The position numbers were made by a program, and so were the translations under genes. The notes under the pieces were generated by a model. It did not search any database. It worked only from the letters and a program-made list of their open reading frames with translations, and was not told the DNA's origin. 64,000 bases of DNA from Rhodobiaceae bacterium (GTDB lineage Bacteria > Pseudomonadota > Alphaproteobacteria > Parvibaculales > Parvibaculaceae), in contig JAAWWE010000001.1 of assembly GCA_021404525.1 (NCBI GenBank), positions 434,001-498,000 on the forward strand. Direction: 5' to 3'. Shown here in pieces: positions 15,837-23,975 of this stretch (positions are counted from its first letter, which is position 1; each line of letters opens with the position of its first letter).

Positions 15837-17158
15837 TGAGCATTGTCAGGGACGCTGGAGCTGCTATTGGTCCGGGTGCGGCGGCGACCTCTGACCTGGC
15901 GCCGTTAAAGGGTCACAGGCTGGCGCTCGTCCTGCTGTTGCTGGCATATACCTTGTCCATCACGGATCGAATGATCCTGTCGATCCTGTTTTCGCCGATC
16001 AAAGAAGAATTCGGTCTCACTGATACCCAGTTGGGGCTTTTGGGCGGCCTTTCCTTTGCGCTCCTTTACGCAACCCTCGGCATACCCATTGCCCGGTTTG
16101 CGGACCGCGGCAATAGGCGGATGATTATCATCATTTCCCTCACGGTGTTTTCAGTGATGACGGTTCTCTGCGGTCTCGCTTGGGGCTTGATCTCACTCAT
16201 CATTTTTCGCATCGGCGTCGGGATAGGGGAGGCAGGTGTCAATCCGTCGAGCCAGTCCATCATCGCAGATTATTTTCCGCCGCAGCGGCGGGCGATGGCC
16301 ATGTCTATTCTCGTCCTAGGCGCGAACTTCGGCATGATCCTCGGGTTTATCTCCGGCGGTTTCATCAGTGAAAATTATGGATGGCGGGCGGCCATGGTAG
16401 CGGTCGGCGCGCCGGGTGTGCTGCTGGCCGTGGTGATGTATTTCTTTTTAAAGGACCCCCCAAGGGGATCTTTCGAACAGCCCGCAAAAACAGACGTGCC
16501 GCCGCCCATCTATGTCACAGCGAAATTCATGTGGGCGAACCGGGGCATGCGCCATTTGATCGCGGCATCGACCGTGTCTGCCATGTTGGCCTATGGTATG
16601 GGGCAATGGCTTCCGGCCTTTTTTATTCGCTCTCATGAGTTGACCCAGTCGCAGGTCGGCATGCTCATGGGGCTGGTATTTGGGCTGTTTGGCGCAGCGG
16701 GTGCCCTGACCGGTGGCAAGATTGCCGATCGTTTATCAATCGGCGGCCACCACAGGGTGGTGTGGATGATTGCGCTCACGCAGATGATTGGGGTTCCGAT
16801 AATGGTTCTTGCTTTCTATGCGAGCGGGTTTTCGCTCGCAGTCGGCCTGTTTATCCTTCCGGCATTTCTATTCAACTTCTACCTCGGTCCTTCCCTGGCG
16901 CTCGTACAGACACTTTCGCCAGTACGCATGCGGGCGGTTACCGCGGCCATCAAAATGCTCTGCATGAACCTCGTGGGGCTGGGGCTAGGCCCCTTGCTCA
17001 TCGGGATGCTCAGCGACTTTCTTGAACCGATATATGGAGAGAACGCGCTGCGGACAGCGCTTGCCTTTGCAACAGCATTGGGGTTCTGGGCGGCCTTTCA
17101 CTTCTGGCTGTGTGGACGCGAGATCTTATCCGCGTCCTCTCCACAGGTTGAGAGGTGA
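15836..17158 (+). CDS. MFS transporter
   Basis: A 440-residue inner-membrane protein with about 12 hydrophobic segments. After helix 2 the segment GIPIARFADRGNRR matches the MFS loop motif, and TGGKIADRLS matches the same motif in the second half. The family resembles the spinster-like/hexuronate-type anion-cation symporters. The start overlaps the TauD stop (TGATG), so it is the last gene of the TetR-controlled module and may import its substrate. Direction of transport is not provable from sequence. The stop lies 25 bases before a decayed amiC end. Confidence 0.88.
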   Translation: MSIVRDAGAAIGPGAAATSDLAPLKGHRLALVLLLLAYTLSITDRMILSILFSPIKEEFGLTDTQLGLLGGLSFALLYATLGIPIARFADRGNRRMIIIISLTVFSVMTVLCGLAWGLISLIIFRIGVGIGEAGVNPSSQSIIADYFPPQRRAMAMSILVLGANFGMILGFISGGFISENYGWRAAMVAVGAPGVLLAVVMYFFLKDPPRGSFEQPAKTDVPPPIYVTAKFMWANRGMRHLIAASTVSAMLAYGMGQWLPAFFIRSHELTQSQVGMLMGLVFGLFGAAGALTGGKIADRLSIGGHHRVVWMIALTQMIGVPIMVLAFYASGFSLAVGLFILPAFLFNFYLGPSLALVQTLSPVRMRAVTAAIKMLCMNLVGLGLGPLLIGMLSDFLEPIYGENALRTALAFATALGFWAAFHFWLCGREILSASSPQVER

Positions 17159-17183
17159 GCGCCTCTCTGCGCTCTCTGGCTTG

Positions 17184-17243
17184 TCGTTGGTGAAACGGGT
17201 CGAACTCTATTTCGGTGAACGCTATGCCGAGGGAACGTACTAA
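17184..17243 (+). pseudogene. 3'-terminal fragment of a second amiC
   Basis: An in-frame stretch of 19 codons plus stop (SLVKRVELYFGERYAEGTY) matches the last 19 residues of AmiC, which end at 12877, in 14 positions, with the stop at the same place. Many third-codon bases differ, so it is not a recent copy. There is no start or catalytic domain in front. It seems to be the leftover end of an amidase gene displaced when the TetR-GrdB-TauD-MFS module arrived, or the end of an incoming allele. Confidence 0.72.
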
Positions 17244-17272
17244 GCGCGGCACGGACAGTCACAATTGCGCTG

Positions 17273-18124
17273 CTATTGTTGTGCTTCTGCTGCCAATACC
17301 ATCATTTTGTAAGCGGTCTCGTGTGCTGAATTCTGATTTTGTCCTGTGACAAACCGGCGCTCATCATCAATAGCCACATGGGTCGCAAAGAAGTCGAGAA
17401 AGGCAGATCGGCTTTCATAAACGGCACCAGCATTCCTGAGTTCTGTTTCAGGGTGCATGGGGGTGACTTCAATCCCCAACTCTTCAAGCTGCTTATTGGT
17501 CACGCCGGCAATGCGGCGTCCTGCAATCAGCGGCGCACCTTCCGTGTCGCGGGCGTTGATCAATCCCAATGCGCCGTGACAGACTGACCCAATGATCGGT
17601 GTCTGGGCAGCATAGGCATCGCTGATTTTGTCACCCAGGACCTGCGAGTAGCCGAGGTCATAAGCCGCGCCCCAACCGCCGGACATGAAGATGATGTCGT
17701 ATCGTGTGAAGTCGAGATCATCGATGCGTTTTGAGTTGGTTACTTTTGCCTGGAGGTCCGGATCGGCCAGAAAGCGGTCATCCTCTGGTGTTTTGATCAT
17801 GAACAACAACGTCTGAGGGTCTATTGGAATCTCACCGCCTTTGACGCTGGCAACATCCACTTCCATCCCCGCATCCAGAAACTTGTAGTAGGCGATGGTC
17901 AACTCCGATGCCATCACGCCGGTCGGGTCGCCCGTGGTCTCTCCAGGGGCATTCAGCACCCCATGGTTTGTGGCGATGACCAACGCTCGCTTGCCCGACA
18001 GATCAATTGCCTCGCCAGGGTAGGTCGGATGAAGTCCAGCCGTGTGGAGAAGCGTTGGCAAGGCGATCACGAAAAGACCGACCAAAACAGCCAGGCTCCC
18101 TGCAATAAGTCCGAGTCTTTTCAT
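17273..18124 (-). CDS. Membrane-anchored DJ-1/PfpI family protein
   Basis: A 283-residue protein of the DJ-1/PfpI/HchA superfamily. Residues 6-26 form one hydrophobic anchor or uncleaved signal, so the domain is likely periplasmic. The nucleophile elbow is GSVCHGALGL with Cys182 and His183, the supporting Glu74 lies in ASELTIAYY, and SGGWGAAYDL is the second conserved loop. Relatives act as glyoxalases, deglycases or chaperones of the Hsp31 group. It is divergent from the GST-dehalogenase operon across a 128-bp spacer with a tandem operator, so it may share its regulation and deal with reactive aldehydes from that pathway; this is inference. Confidence 0.83.
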   Translation of the reverse strand: MKRLGLIAGSLAVLVGLFVIALPTLLHTAGLHPTYPGEAIDLSGKRALVIATNHGVLNAPGETTGDPTGVMASELTIAYYKFLDAGMEVDVASVKGGEIPIDPQTLLFMIKTPEDDRFLADPDLQAKVTNSKRIDDLDFTRYDIIFMSGGWGAAYDLGYSQVLGDKISDAYAAQTPIIGSVCHGALGLINARDTEGAPLIAGRRIAGVTNKQLEELGIEVTPMHPETELRNAGAVYESRSAFLDFFATHVAIDDERRFVTGQNQNSAHETAYKMMVLAAEAQQ

Positions 18125-18180
18125 GGCGATGGGCTCCGGTTACGCGGGGTTCAGCGAAAAATTTCCGGACATCTAGACAA

Positions 18181-18225
18181 TTGACACTTGTTATGTCAAA
18201 TTAAAATGACACTAATAACGTCATT
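18181..18225. promoter_or_regulatory. Tandem inverted-repeat operator TGACACTNNTNANGTCA
   Basis: Two copies of one 17-bp dyad: TGACACTTGTTATGTCA at 18182-18198 and TGACACTAATAACGTCA at 18207-18223, centres 25 bases apart. Each lies within a longer dyad (TTGACA-N7-TGTCAA; AATGAC-N9-GTCATT). They are in the divergent spacer 28-72 bases before the GST-like gene. The form suits a cooperative dimeric repressor, TetR or GntR-like. Confidence 0.65.
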
Positions 18226-18252
18226 AGTTTTTGCTTGCGAGGAAACCCATTT

Positions 18253-19410
18253 ATGTCTGAAGCCCCCTACACACTCTATGGAATGGCCGCCTCCCTCTAT
18301 ACGGGCAAAGTGCGGGCCTATATGCGCCATCATGGCATTCCGTTTGAGGAACGCGGGGCTGGGCACGCAGAATATGGTGAGGACATCGTTCCCAAGCTTG
18401 GCCGGTTTATTGTGCCCGCTGTGGTGAAACCTGATGGCTCTCTGATACAAGATGGCACTGATATTCTCGACTATTTTGAAGAACGGGGATTAAGCAAAAA
18501 GTCCATTTATCCGGAAGACGCGACGTTGAAAGCTGTCGCGTACCTGTTTGAGCTGTTTGGTGGTGAGGGACTTTTACGTCCGGCCATGCACTATCGCTGG
18601 AACTTTGATGCCGACAACCTCGCCTTTATCAAAGGATCGTTTGACGATGTGCTCCCCGGTGGGCTGAGCACAGAAGAAAACCAAAAAATGTTTGAGTTCG
18701 CCAGTGGACGCATGCGCCAGGCCGCGGTTGCATTTGGCGTTGTCCCTGACGCTATGAAGACAATCGAAGAAACGTATACGGATTTTCTAAAACGGTTTGA
18801 TGCGCATCTTGCTCAATCTTATTTTCTCTTAGGCGGACACGCGACCATCGGTGATTACGGCCTGTTTAATCCACTTTTTGCCCATTTGGGGAGAGACCCT
18901 CATCCCGCAATGCTGATGAAACAGACAGCGCCGCGCGTGTTCAAATGGCTGGAACGGATGAACGGCCCGGAAACGTTTCAAGACCATACCGTTGATTGGG
19001 AAGGTGAGGGCCTGTTTGCATCTGGCGCCGTTCCTGAAACGTTGAAAGACCTCATGCGCTATGTCGCCGAGGAATATTTGCCCGAAATCACGGCCCACGT
19101 GGCTTTTGCCAACAACTGGCTGGCGGAGCGTCCTGACATTGAACCTGGCACGAACGGGTTAGAAGACCCAGCCCAACGCGCGATCGGTATGTCCGAGTTC
19201 AATTGGCGTGGGCACCAGGTCAAAACAATGGTGATGCCGTATCGGTTCTATCTGCTGCAGCGGTTGACGGATTGTTTTGCCCAAGCAGGCGATGCGGAGC
19301 AAAAGGAAATTCGCGCTTTGTTTGCAGAGACTGGACTGGACGCCATGCTGGATCTTCGTACGACACGGCGTGTGGAACGGGCGAACCATCTAGAAGTCTG
19401 GGGAGAATAA
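18253..19410 (+). CDS. Glutathione S-transferase-like protein with long C-terminal region
   Basis: A 385-residue protein, much longer than a usual 200-230-residue GST. Residues 5-80 are a thioredoxin-fold N-terminal domain (MAASLYTGKVRAYMRHHGIPFEE, IVPAVVKPDG, then DGTDILDYFEE, where Asp-Gly-Thr-Asp replaces the usual Glu-Ser glutathione contact). Residues 100-260 look like the helical GST C-terminal domain with the N-capping-like GGHATIGDYGLF motif; the last 120 residues are extra helices. The ATG at 18253 follows GAGGAA. It is the first gene of a tight operon with the dehalogenase four bases downstream. A role in glutathione-dependent dehalogenation or ring/epoxide opening is plausible but not shown. 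Confidence 0.75.
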   Translation: MSEAPYTLYGMAASLYTGKVRAYMRHHGIPFEERGAGHAEYGEDIVPKLGRFIVPAVVKPDGSLIQDGTDILDYFEERGLSKKSIYPEDATLKAVAYLFELFGGEGLLRPAMHYRWNFDADNLAFIKGSFDDVLPGGLSTEENQKMFEFASGRMRQAAVAFGVVPDAMKTIEETYTDFLKRFDAHLAQSYFLLGGHATIGDYGLFNPLFAHLGRDPHPAMLMKQTAPRVFKWLERMNGPETFQDHTVDWEGEGLFASGAVPETLKDLMRYVAEEYLPEITAHVAFANNWLAERPDIEPGTNGLEDPAQRAIGMSEFNWRGHQVKTMVMPYRFYLLQRLTDCFAQAGDAEQKEIRALFAETGLDAMLDLRTTRRVERANHLEVWGE

Positions 19411-19413
19411 GAA

Positions 19414-20364
19414 ATGGAGTTTCGCCGAACACCTGATGAATGTTTTGAGAACCTGGCGGGTTATCCGTTTGCGCCAAACTATGTCGATGTATCCGACTTT
19501 GAGGGCGGCACCTTGCGCATGAACTATGTGGATGAAGGACCCCGAGACGGGGAGCCTGTTGTCATGATCCACGGCAACCCCACCTGGTCTTACATGTGGC
19601 GTAAACTGATCCCGGTCCTTGCTGACGCGGGCTATCGCGCCATTGCGATTGATATGATTGGGATGGGGCGCTCTGACAAGCCCACAAAGATGAGCGACTA
19701 CACCATCGATCGTCATGAAAAATGGGTCAAGGAAGCCCTGTTTGAAAAGCTGAATCTCACCAATGCGCATTTCATTTTGCACGATTGGGGTGGGATTATC
19801 GGCCTGCGTGCGATTGCCGATCATCAGGACCGGGTGAACAGCATCATCATGTCCAACACGGGGATACCTGTGCTCGATCCAAGTGCGCCGATTAAAAAGA
19901 TGGCGCGGCCAGGAGCCGGCATGCTCCGCGCGTTTCAACTCTATGTTCGCTACAAGAAAAATTGGCAGCATTGGAAGATGCTTTCCAAGATTACGAAATC
20001 CGATATGACTTCCGAAGATGTTGCGGGATTTGCAGCTCCTTATCCGGACAAGACATATCTGACCGGCAATCGACAGTTCACACAAATGCTACCCACGCGG
20101 AATGACAACCCAATCCTGGTCGAAAACTGGCATGCGGTTGAAAAGCTGAAGGCATTTGAAAAACCATTCCTCAATCTCTTTTCGGACAAGGACCAGATTG
20201 CGCCCAAAGGACACAACACCGTGCGTCCCGCCATTCCCGGGGCACAAGCGATTGAGCCCATCATTTTGAAGGGTGGCAGCCACTTTTTGCTCGAAGACAT
20301 TCCAGAAGCCTATGCGCGCGAGGTCATCCGGTTTCTGGACGGCCAGAAGGAGGCGACGGCATGA
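19414..20364 (+). CDS. Haloalkane dehalogenase (HLD-I, DhlA-like)
   Basis: A 316-residue alpha/beta hydrolase that converts haloalkanes to alcohols and halide. The nucleophile Asp124 and halide-binding Trp125 lie in LHDWGG, the acid Asp260 in FSDKDQ, and the base His290 in GGSHFLLE; the order and position of the acid match subfamily I. The oxyanion region is HGNPTWSY (53-60), with Asn where DhlA has Glu56. No signal peptide is seen, so it is cytoplasmic. It overlaps the next gene by four bases (ATGA). Its natural substrate may be a halogenated natural product or lipid. Some HLD-like proteins lack dehalogenase activity, so the halide function is likely but unproven. Confidence 0.85.
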   Translation: MEFRRTPDECFENLAGYPFAPNYVDVSDFEGGTLRMNYVDEGPRDGEPVVMIHGNPTWSYMWRKLIPVLADAGYRAIAIDMIGMGRSDKPTKMSDYTIDRHEKWVKEALFEKLNLTNAHFILHDWGGIIGLRAIADHQDRVNSIIMSNTGIPVLDPSAPIKKMARPGAGMLRAFQLYVRYKKNWQHWKMLSKITKSDMTSEDVAGFAAPYPDKTYLTGNRQFTQMLPTRNDNPILVENWHAVEKLKAFEKPFLNLFSDKDQIAPKGHNTVRPAIPGAQAIEPIILKGGSHFLLEDIPEAYAREVIRFLDGQKEATA

Positions 20365-20987
20365 CGATGACCCAAGAACACTCCCTCCACAGTTTGATGC
20401 AAGAGGCGCTGCCGGAAGGCGGGTTCTTCGCGCCGGTTTCCGACAATCACTATATGGAGGTTACGGATCGAAGCACCGGGTTGGTCTGGATGAGCAAGAC
20501 CCCAGTAACCGCTCAACAATATGAAGAAATGGAAGTGGAAGCACCATTGGCGAAGACCTTGTTTGCGCGAGGCTCCATGGATGCCTATTCCTTTCTTCAC
20601 TCACCTGGCATTCCAGGACATCCTCTGCGAGAGAGGGTTATCGCCGGGCTCCGGTTTATCAATGTCGCTGCACTGGGCAAGGTTACGCCGCCGTCAGACT
20701 CCCACGGCCCGCTGGAGGCGATGGTTGAAAAGGCTCACATGCTGGGGTTCGAAGCAGGGCGCAGATTGACCATTCTGTCTCTTCCCGACGGAGACTATGT
20801 CGGAACGCTCGGCGAGCCTGAGGCTGATGACAGTCTCGCGCTCCCCGCTGGGGCCACGCTGAAGGAAGTGTCGATTAACTCTCCATTGATTGTTGAATTG
20901 CCAATCCCGACACGGTGCTTTTTCTGGGGGCTGGGCGGTGGAGACCTGCGGAGTTTCCAGGGACCGGTCACGATCAAGCCGGTCTAA
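20361..20987 (+). CDS. Unrecognised 208-residue operon protein
   Basis: I do not recognise this family. The product has no signal peptide or membrane segment and appears mostly beta-rich after residue 95. Conspicuous parts are a hydrophobic FFWGLGGGDLRSFQGPVTI near the C-terminus, with Cys immediately before, and an acidic, helical middle (LEAMVEKAHMLGFEAGRR). Its ATG overlaps the dehalogenase stop (ATGA), so it is translationally coupled, and the CurA-like reductase begins 36 bases after its stop. The overlap makes it a real gene and a likely functional partner of the dehalogenase pathway. Confidence 0.75.
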   Translation: MTMTQEHSLHSLMQEALPEGGFFAPVSDNHYMEVTDRSTGLVWMSKTPVTAQQYEEMEVEAPLAKTLFARGSMDAYSFLHSPGIPGHPLRERVIAGLRFINVAALGKVTPPSDSHGPLEAMVEKAHMLGFEAGRRLTILSLPDGDYVGTLGEPEADDSLALPAGATLKEVSINSPLIVELPIPTRCFFWGLGGGDLRSFQGPVTIKPV

Positions 20988-21022
20988 GCGGCTCAAAAGA
21001 CAAAGCAAAAAAGGAACAAAAC

Positions 21023-22021
21023 ATGCCGACGCAAGTTCGTATGATGCACTATAGCGGCGAGTCTGCGCCCGAAGACATGTGGAAAATCACGCACGATGAC
21101 CTGCCCGAACTTGAAGAAGGGGAGGTGCAGCTCCGCTTGGATTGGATATCCATTGACCCGGGTATGCGTGGCTGGACAACCAACAAGCGCAGCTACATGC
21201 CACCTGTGACGCCGGGCGACATCATGCGCTCATTCGGTGTCGGCGAAGTGCTTGATTCCCGTTCCGATGCGTTTGTGCCGGGAGACTTTGTAACCGGCTT
21301 CACCGGCGTTCAGAGCGAGGCTGTTCTGAAAGCAGGGGGGCTCAGCAAGATTGATACAAACCTCGCTCCTGCGCATCACTATATGAGCGGCCTTGGCTGG
21401 ACTGGATATACCGCTTATTTCGGCATGATGGATATTGGTCAGCCGAAGGCCGGGCAGACTGTTGTCGTGTCGGCTGCAAGTGGGGCTGTTGGGTCCATCG
21501 CTGCGCAGCTGGCCCGCAATGAGGGAGCCCATGTGATCGGTATTGCAGGCGGGCCGGAAAAGACAGCCTATCTGCGCGACACGCTGAAGCTCGCCGGGGT
21601 CATCGACTACAAAAACGAAAACATTGATGATGCCTTGCGGCGAGAGGCGCCAAACGGGATTGATCTCTATTTTGACAATGTGGGAGGGGAGACCCTCGAT
21701 GCTGTCTTCCGCCAAATCAACTACAAAGGCACCATCGTTGTTTGTGGCGGCATCTCGCAATATGGCGACATGCATGCGGCGGAAGGCCCAAGCGAATATC
21801 TTGCAATGGTGATGCAAAGCATCCGCATGCAGGGATACACAATGCGGGATTACCTGGACCGCATTCCTGAAGCCTTCGCGGCGCTTTTGAAGGCGCGCAA
21901 TGAGGGCAAGCTGGTTTACCGTGAGCACATTGTTGAGGGCATAGAGAATTTCCCAGAAGCCATAGACATGCTTTTTTCTGGCGCCAACCACGGAAAACTT
22001 ATGTTGAAAGTAGGCGCATGA
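21023..22021 (+). CDS. NADP-dependent oxidoreductase, CurA/leukotriene-B4 dehydrogenase type
   Basis: A 332-residue zinc-independent medium-chain reductase that reduces activated C=C bonds, such as enones, with NADPH. The N-terminal GroES-like domain contains the DPGMRGW segment; the Rossmann nucleotide loop is AASGAVGSIAAQLA, and the conserved FDNVGGE(T)LD segment follows. The ATG at 21023 is preceded by AAGGA; an in-frame start at 20915 would overlap the preceding gene. Its stop overlaps the ATG of the next gene (ATGA). In this operon it may reduce an unsaturated carbonyl formed after dehalogenation. Confidence 0.88.
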   Translation: MPTQVRMMHYSGESAPEDMWKITHDDLPELEEGEVQLRLDWISIDPGMRGWTTNKRSYMPPVTPGDIMRSFGVGEVLDSRSDAFVPGDFVTGFTGVQSEAVLKAGGLSKIDTNLAPAHHYMSGLGWTGYTAYFGMMDIGQPKAGQTVVVSAASGAVGSIAAQLARNEGAHVIGIAGGPEKTAYLRDTLKLAGVIDYKNENIDDALRREAPNGIDLYFDNVGGETLDAVFRQINYKGTIVVCGGISQYGDMHAAEGPSEYLAMVMQSIRMQGYTMRDYLDRIPEAFAALLKARNEGKLVYREHIVEGIENFPEAIDMLFSGANHGKLMLKVGA

Positions 22022-22644
22022 CTGTCGGAGTGTGGGTAGCTGCGGCCGTCATTTATGCTGTTTTTCTTGGCTGGTATGTCAATTGGCGCGGCGCATTGAC
22101 ACCTGCTGAAATAGAAAAGCGTATGGCGGAGTTTAAAGCCCGCGTCGGGGACGCCGACATAAACACAGAAGACTTTCGAGCTTTTTTGGAAGCAGATGAT
22201 GGCAACCAATTCATCATGCTGAATCAAATCAAACTCCATAAGGGCAAAATCGCCCACCCAGATACAGGCGAGTTGATGGCGCCTTCAAAACTGCTTGAGG
22301 GATATACGGGCTACTTTATGAAGGCATTGTTCCGACGCGGCGGGCATCCGGTTTTTGTCGCGCCAAAAGTTGGCGGCATCATCGACAGTTGGAATGCTGG
22401 CGGAGATCCGGAATGGGGTGCCGTTGCGATGATGCGTTACCGCAGTCGCCGCGATTTGATGATCCTCGCCACAGACGCGAGGTTCGACTTTGCGCACAGC
22501 TTCAAACTTGCAGCCATGGAGAAGACGACGTCCTTCCCGACGCAAATGCGGTTCAGCACCTTCTTAAGTCCTAAATGGTGGGTGCCTATGGCTCTGTTGG
22601 GCCTGGCTTCGTTTGCGCAAAACTTAATCTGGATTTTCTACTAA
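22018..22644 (+). CDS. Membrane-tethered DUF1330-like protein
   Basis: A 208-residue protein of unknown function. It has one hydrophobic segment at each end (about 3-22 and 184-206) and a soluble centre. The centre resembles the dimeric alpha/beta-barrel of DUF1330/EthD-like proteins, especially AVAMMRYRSRRDLMILATDARF followed by AAMEKT. The start overlaps the CurA-like gene's stop (ATGA), and the DUF2855 gene begins 27 bases after its own stop. Small proteins of this fold are often monooxygenases, lyases or accessory subunits; which applies here cannot be said. Confidence 0.68.
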   Translation: MTVGVWVAAAVIYAVFLGWYVNWRGALTPAEIEKRMAEFKARVGDADINTEDFRAFLEADDGNQFIMLNQIKLHKGKIAHPDTGELMAPSKLLEGYTGYFMKALFRRGGHPVFVAPKVGGIIDSWNAGGDPEWGAVAMMRYRSRRDLMILATDARFDFAHSFKLAAMEKTTSFPTQMRFSTFLSPKWWVPMALLGLASFAQNLIWIFY

Positions 22645-22670
22645 AGCCCGCAACCGGGCAGGAGTGCACG

Positions 22671-23753
22671 ATGGATATCACTGAAATTTGGATCGATCGA
22701 AAAGACTTTCGCAAGACGAAGATCGTGAACGGTCAATCAGCGCCATTGACCGATGGTGACGTCCTGGTCCGGATCGACAAGTTTGCCTTGACCTCCAACA
22801 ATGTCGGATACGCCCTGTCCGGAGATTTCATCGGCTATTGGGGATATTACCCAACCGGAGAGGACGGGTGGGGCAAGCTCACGGTCTGGGGCATGGCAGA
22901 GGTGGTTGACTCCCACTCTCCTGAGATCAAAGTGGGGGAGCGCCTCTATGGTTTCTTTCCCATGTCCAGTCATGTTGCTCTGAAACCAGGCAACATTAGC
23001 GAGGCAGGGTTTACCGATGTGGCAGCGCATCGGAAGGACTTGCCGGATCTCTACAACAAATATCAGCGAACAGCAGGAGGCCCGACTTATCTTTTGGCGC
23101 TTGAGGACGAGCGCTGTCTCCTGTTTCCGCTCTTCATGACCGCTTTCGTGCTTGCCGACTATCTCAACGACAACAAGTATTTCGATGCCCAACAAATATT
23201 GATCGGGTCTGTTTCCTCTAAAACAGGATTTGCCTTGGCGCATTTTCTTGCAAACGACACTGCATTTAAAGGCAAGGTCATTGGGCTGACCTCCGCGTCA
23301 AATGCAGGCTTTGTGGAGCGGTTGGGAAGTTGCGACCAGGTCGTGGTCTATGGCGAAGAAAAAACCTCCATCGCGAATGTGCCGTCGGTTTTTGTGGACA
23401 TGTCAGGCGACGGGCCTCTCAAGAAGCTTCTCCATGAGTATCTGACCGACAACATGCACAAAAGTGTGAGTGTGGGCGGAACCCACTGGGACGCTGAACG
23501 GGTCACAGATGAACTCCCAGGCTCACAGCCTGAATTTTTCTTCACACCAGCTCATATCGCCAAGCGTGATGCTGATTGGGGCGCGGGCGTTCTGTTTGAA
23601 CGCGCCAACCAGGCAGGCGCTGACTTGGGGGAGATTGTGAAGAACGATATTGAAGTTGAGGTCATCAAGGGTGCCGAGGCAGCACAGCAGATCTGGCTCG
23701 ATATGCTCGACAATAAGGTCACCGCCAACCGGGGCATCATGGTGTCGATCTGA
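22671..23753 (+). CDS. DUF2855 family protein
   Basis: A 360-residue soluble protein of the DUF2855 family, distantly related to medium-chain reductases: a GroES-like beginning (DVLVRIDKFALTSNNVGYALSGD, then WGMAEVVDSHSPEIKVGERLYGFFP) and a Rossmann-like half (ILIGSVSSKTGFALAHFL, where Gly-x-x-Ser-x-x-Thr-Gly replaces the usual Gly-rich loop). The ATG at 22671 follows GGAG. It ends the GST-dehalogenase operon. DUF2855 proteins have no firm biochemical function, so this operon gives a rare context: a pathway with a reductase and a dehalogenase. Confidence 0.8.
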   Translation: MDITEIWIDRKDFRKTKIVNGQSAPLTDGDVLVRIDKFALTSNNVGYALSGDFIGYWGYYPTGEDGWGKLTVWGMAEVVDSHSPEIKVGERLYGFFPMSSHVALKPGNISEAGFTDVAAHRKDLPDLYNKYQRTAGGPTYLLALEDERCLLFPLFMTAFVLADYLNDNKYFDAQQILIGSVSSKTGFALAHFLANDTAFKGKVIGLTSASNAGFVERLGSCDQVVVYGEEKTSIANVPSVFVDMSGDGPLKKLLHEYLTDNMHKSVSVGGTHWDAERVTDELPGSQPEFFFTPAHIAKRDADWGAGVLFERANQAGADLGEIVKNDIEVEVIKGAEAAQQIWLDMLDNKVTANRGIMVSI

Positions 23754-23975
23754 TCCCGACCCTGACCGTGATAATACCAAAAGGAACTGAGCCCTAAAGG
23801 CATCCGTGCGTGTGGCGAGACGCCGTCCGACATTTCATCCTGCACTAGGGGCGTGTTTCTGGCTCGGCTGAACCAGATGAAGATAAGCCCGACAATTTGT
23901 TTGGATGCACTATACTCGGCACTATCGAAAATTCGGTTCTGTTAGAATTGCAAAAAAATTAGGGGAGCGAGCGCT

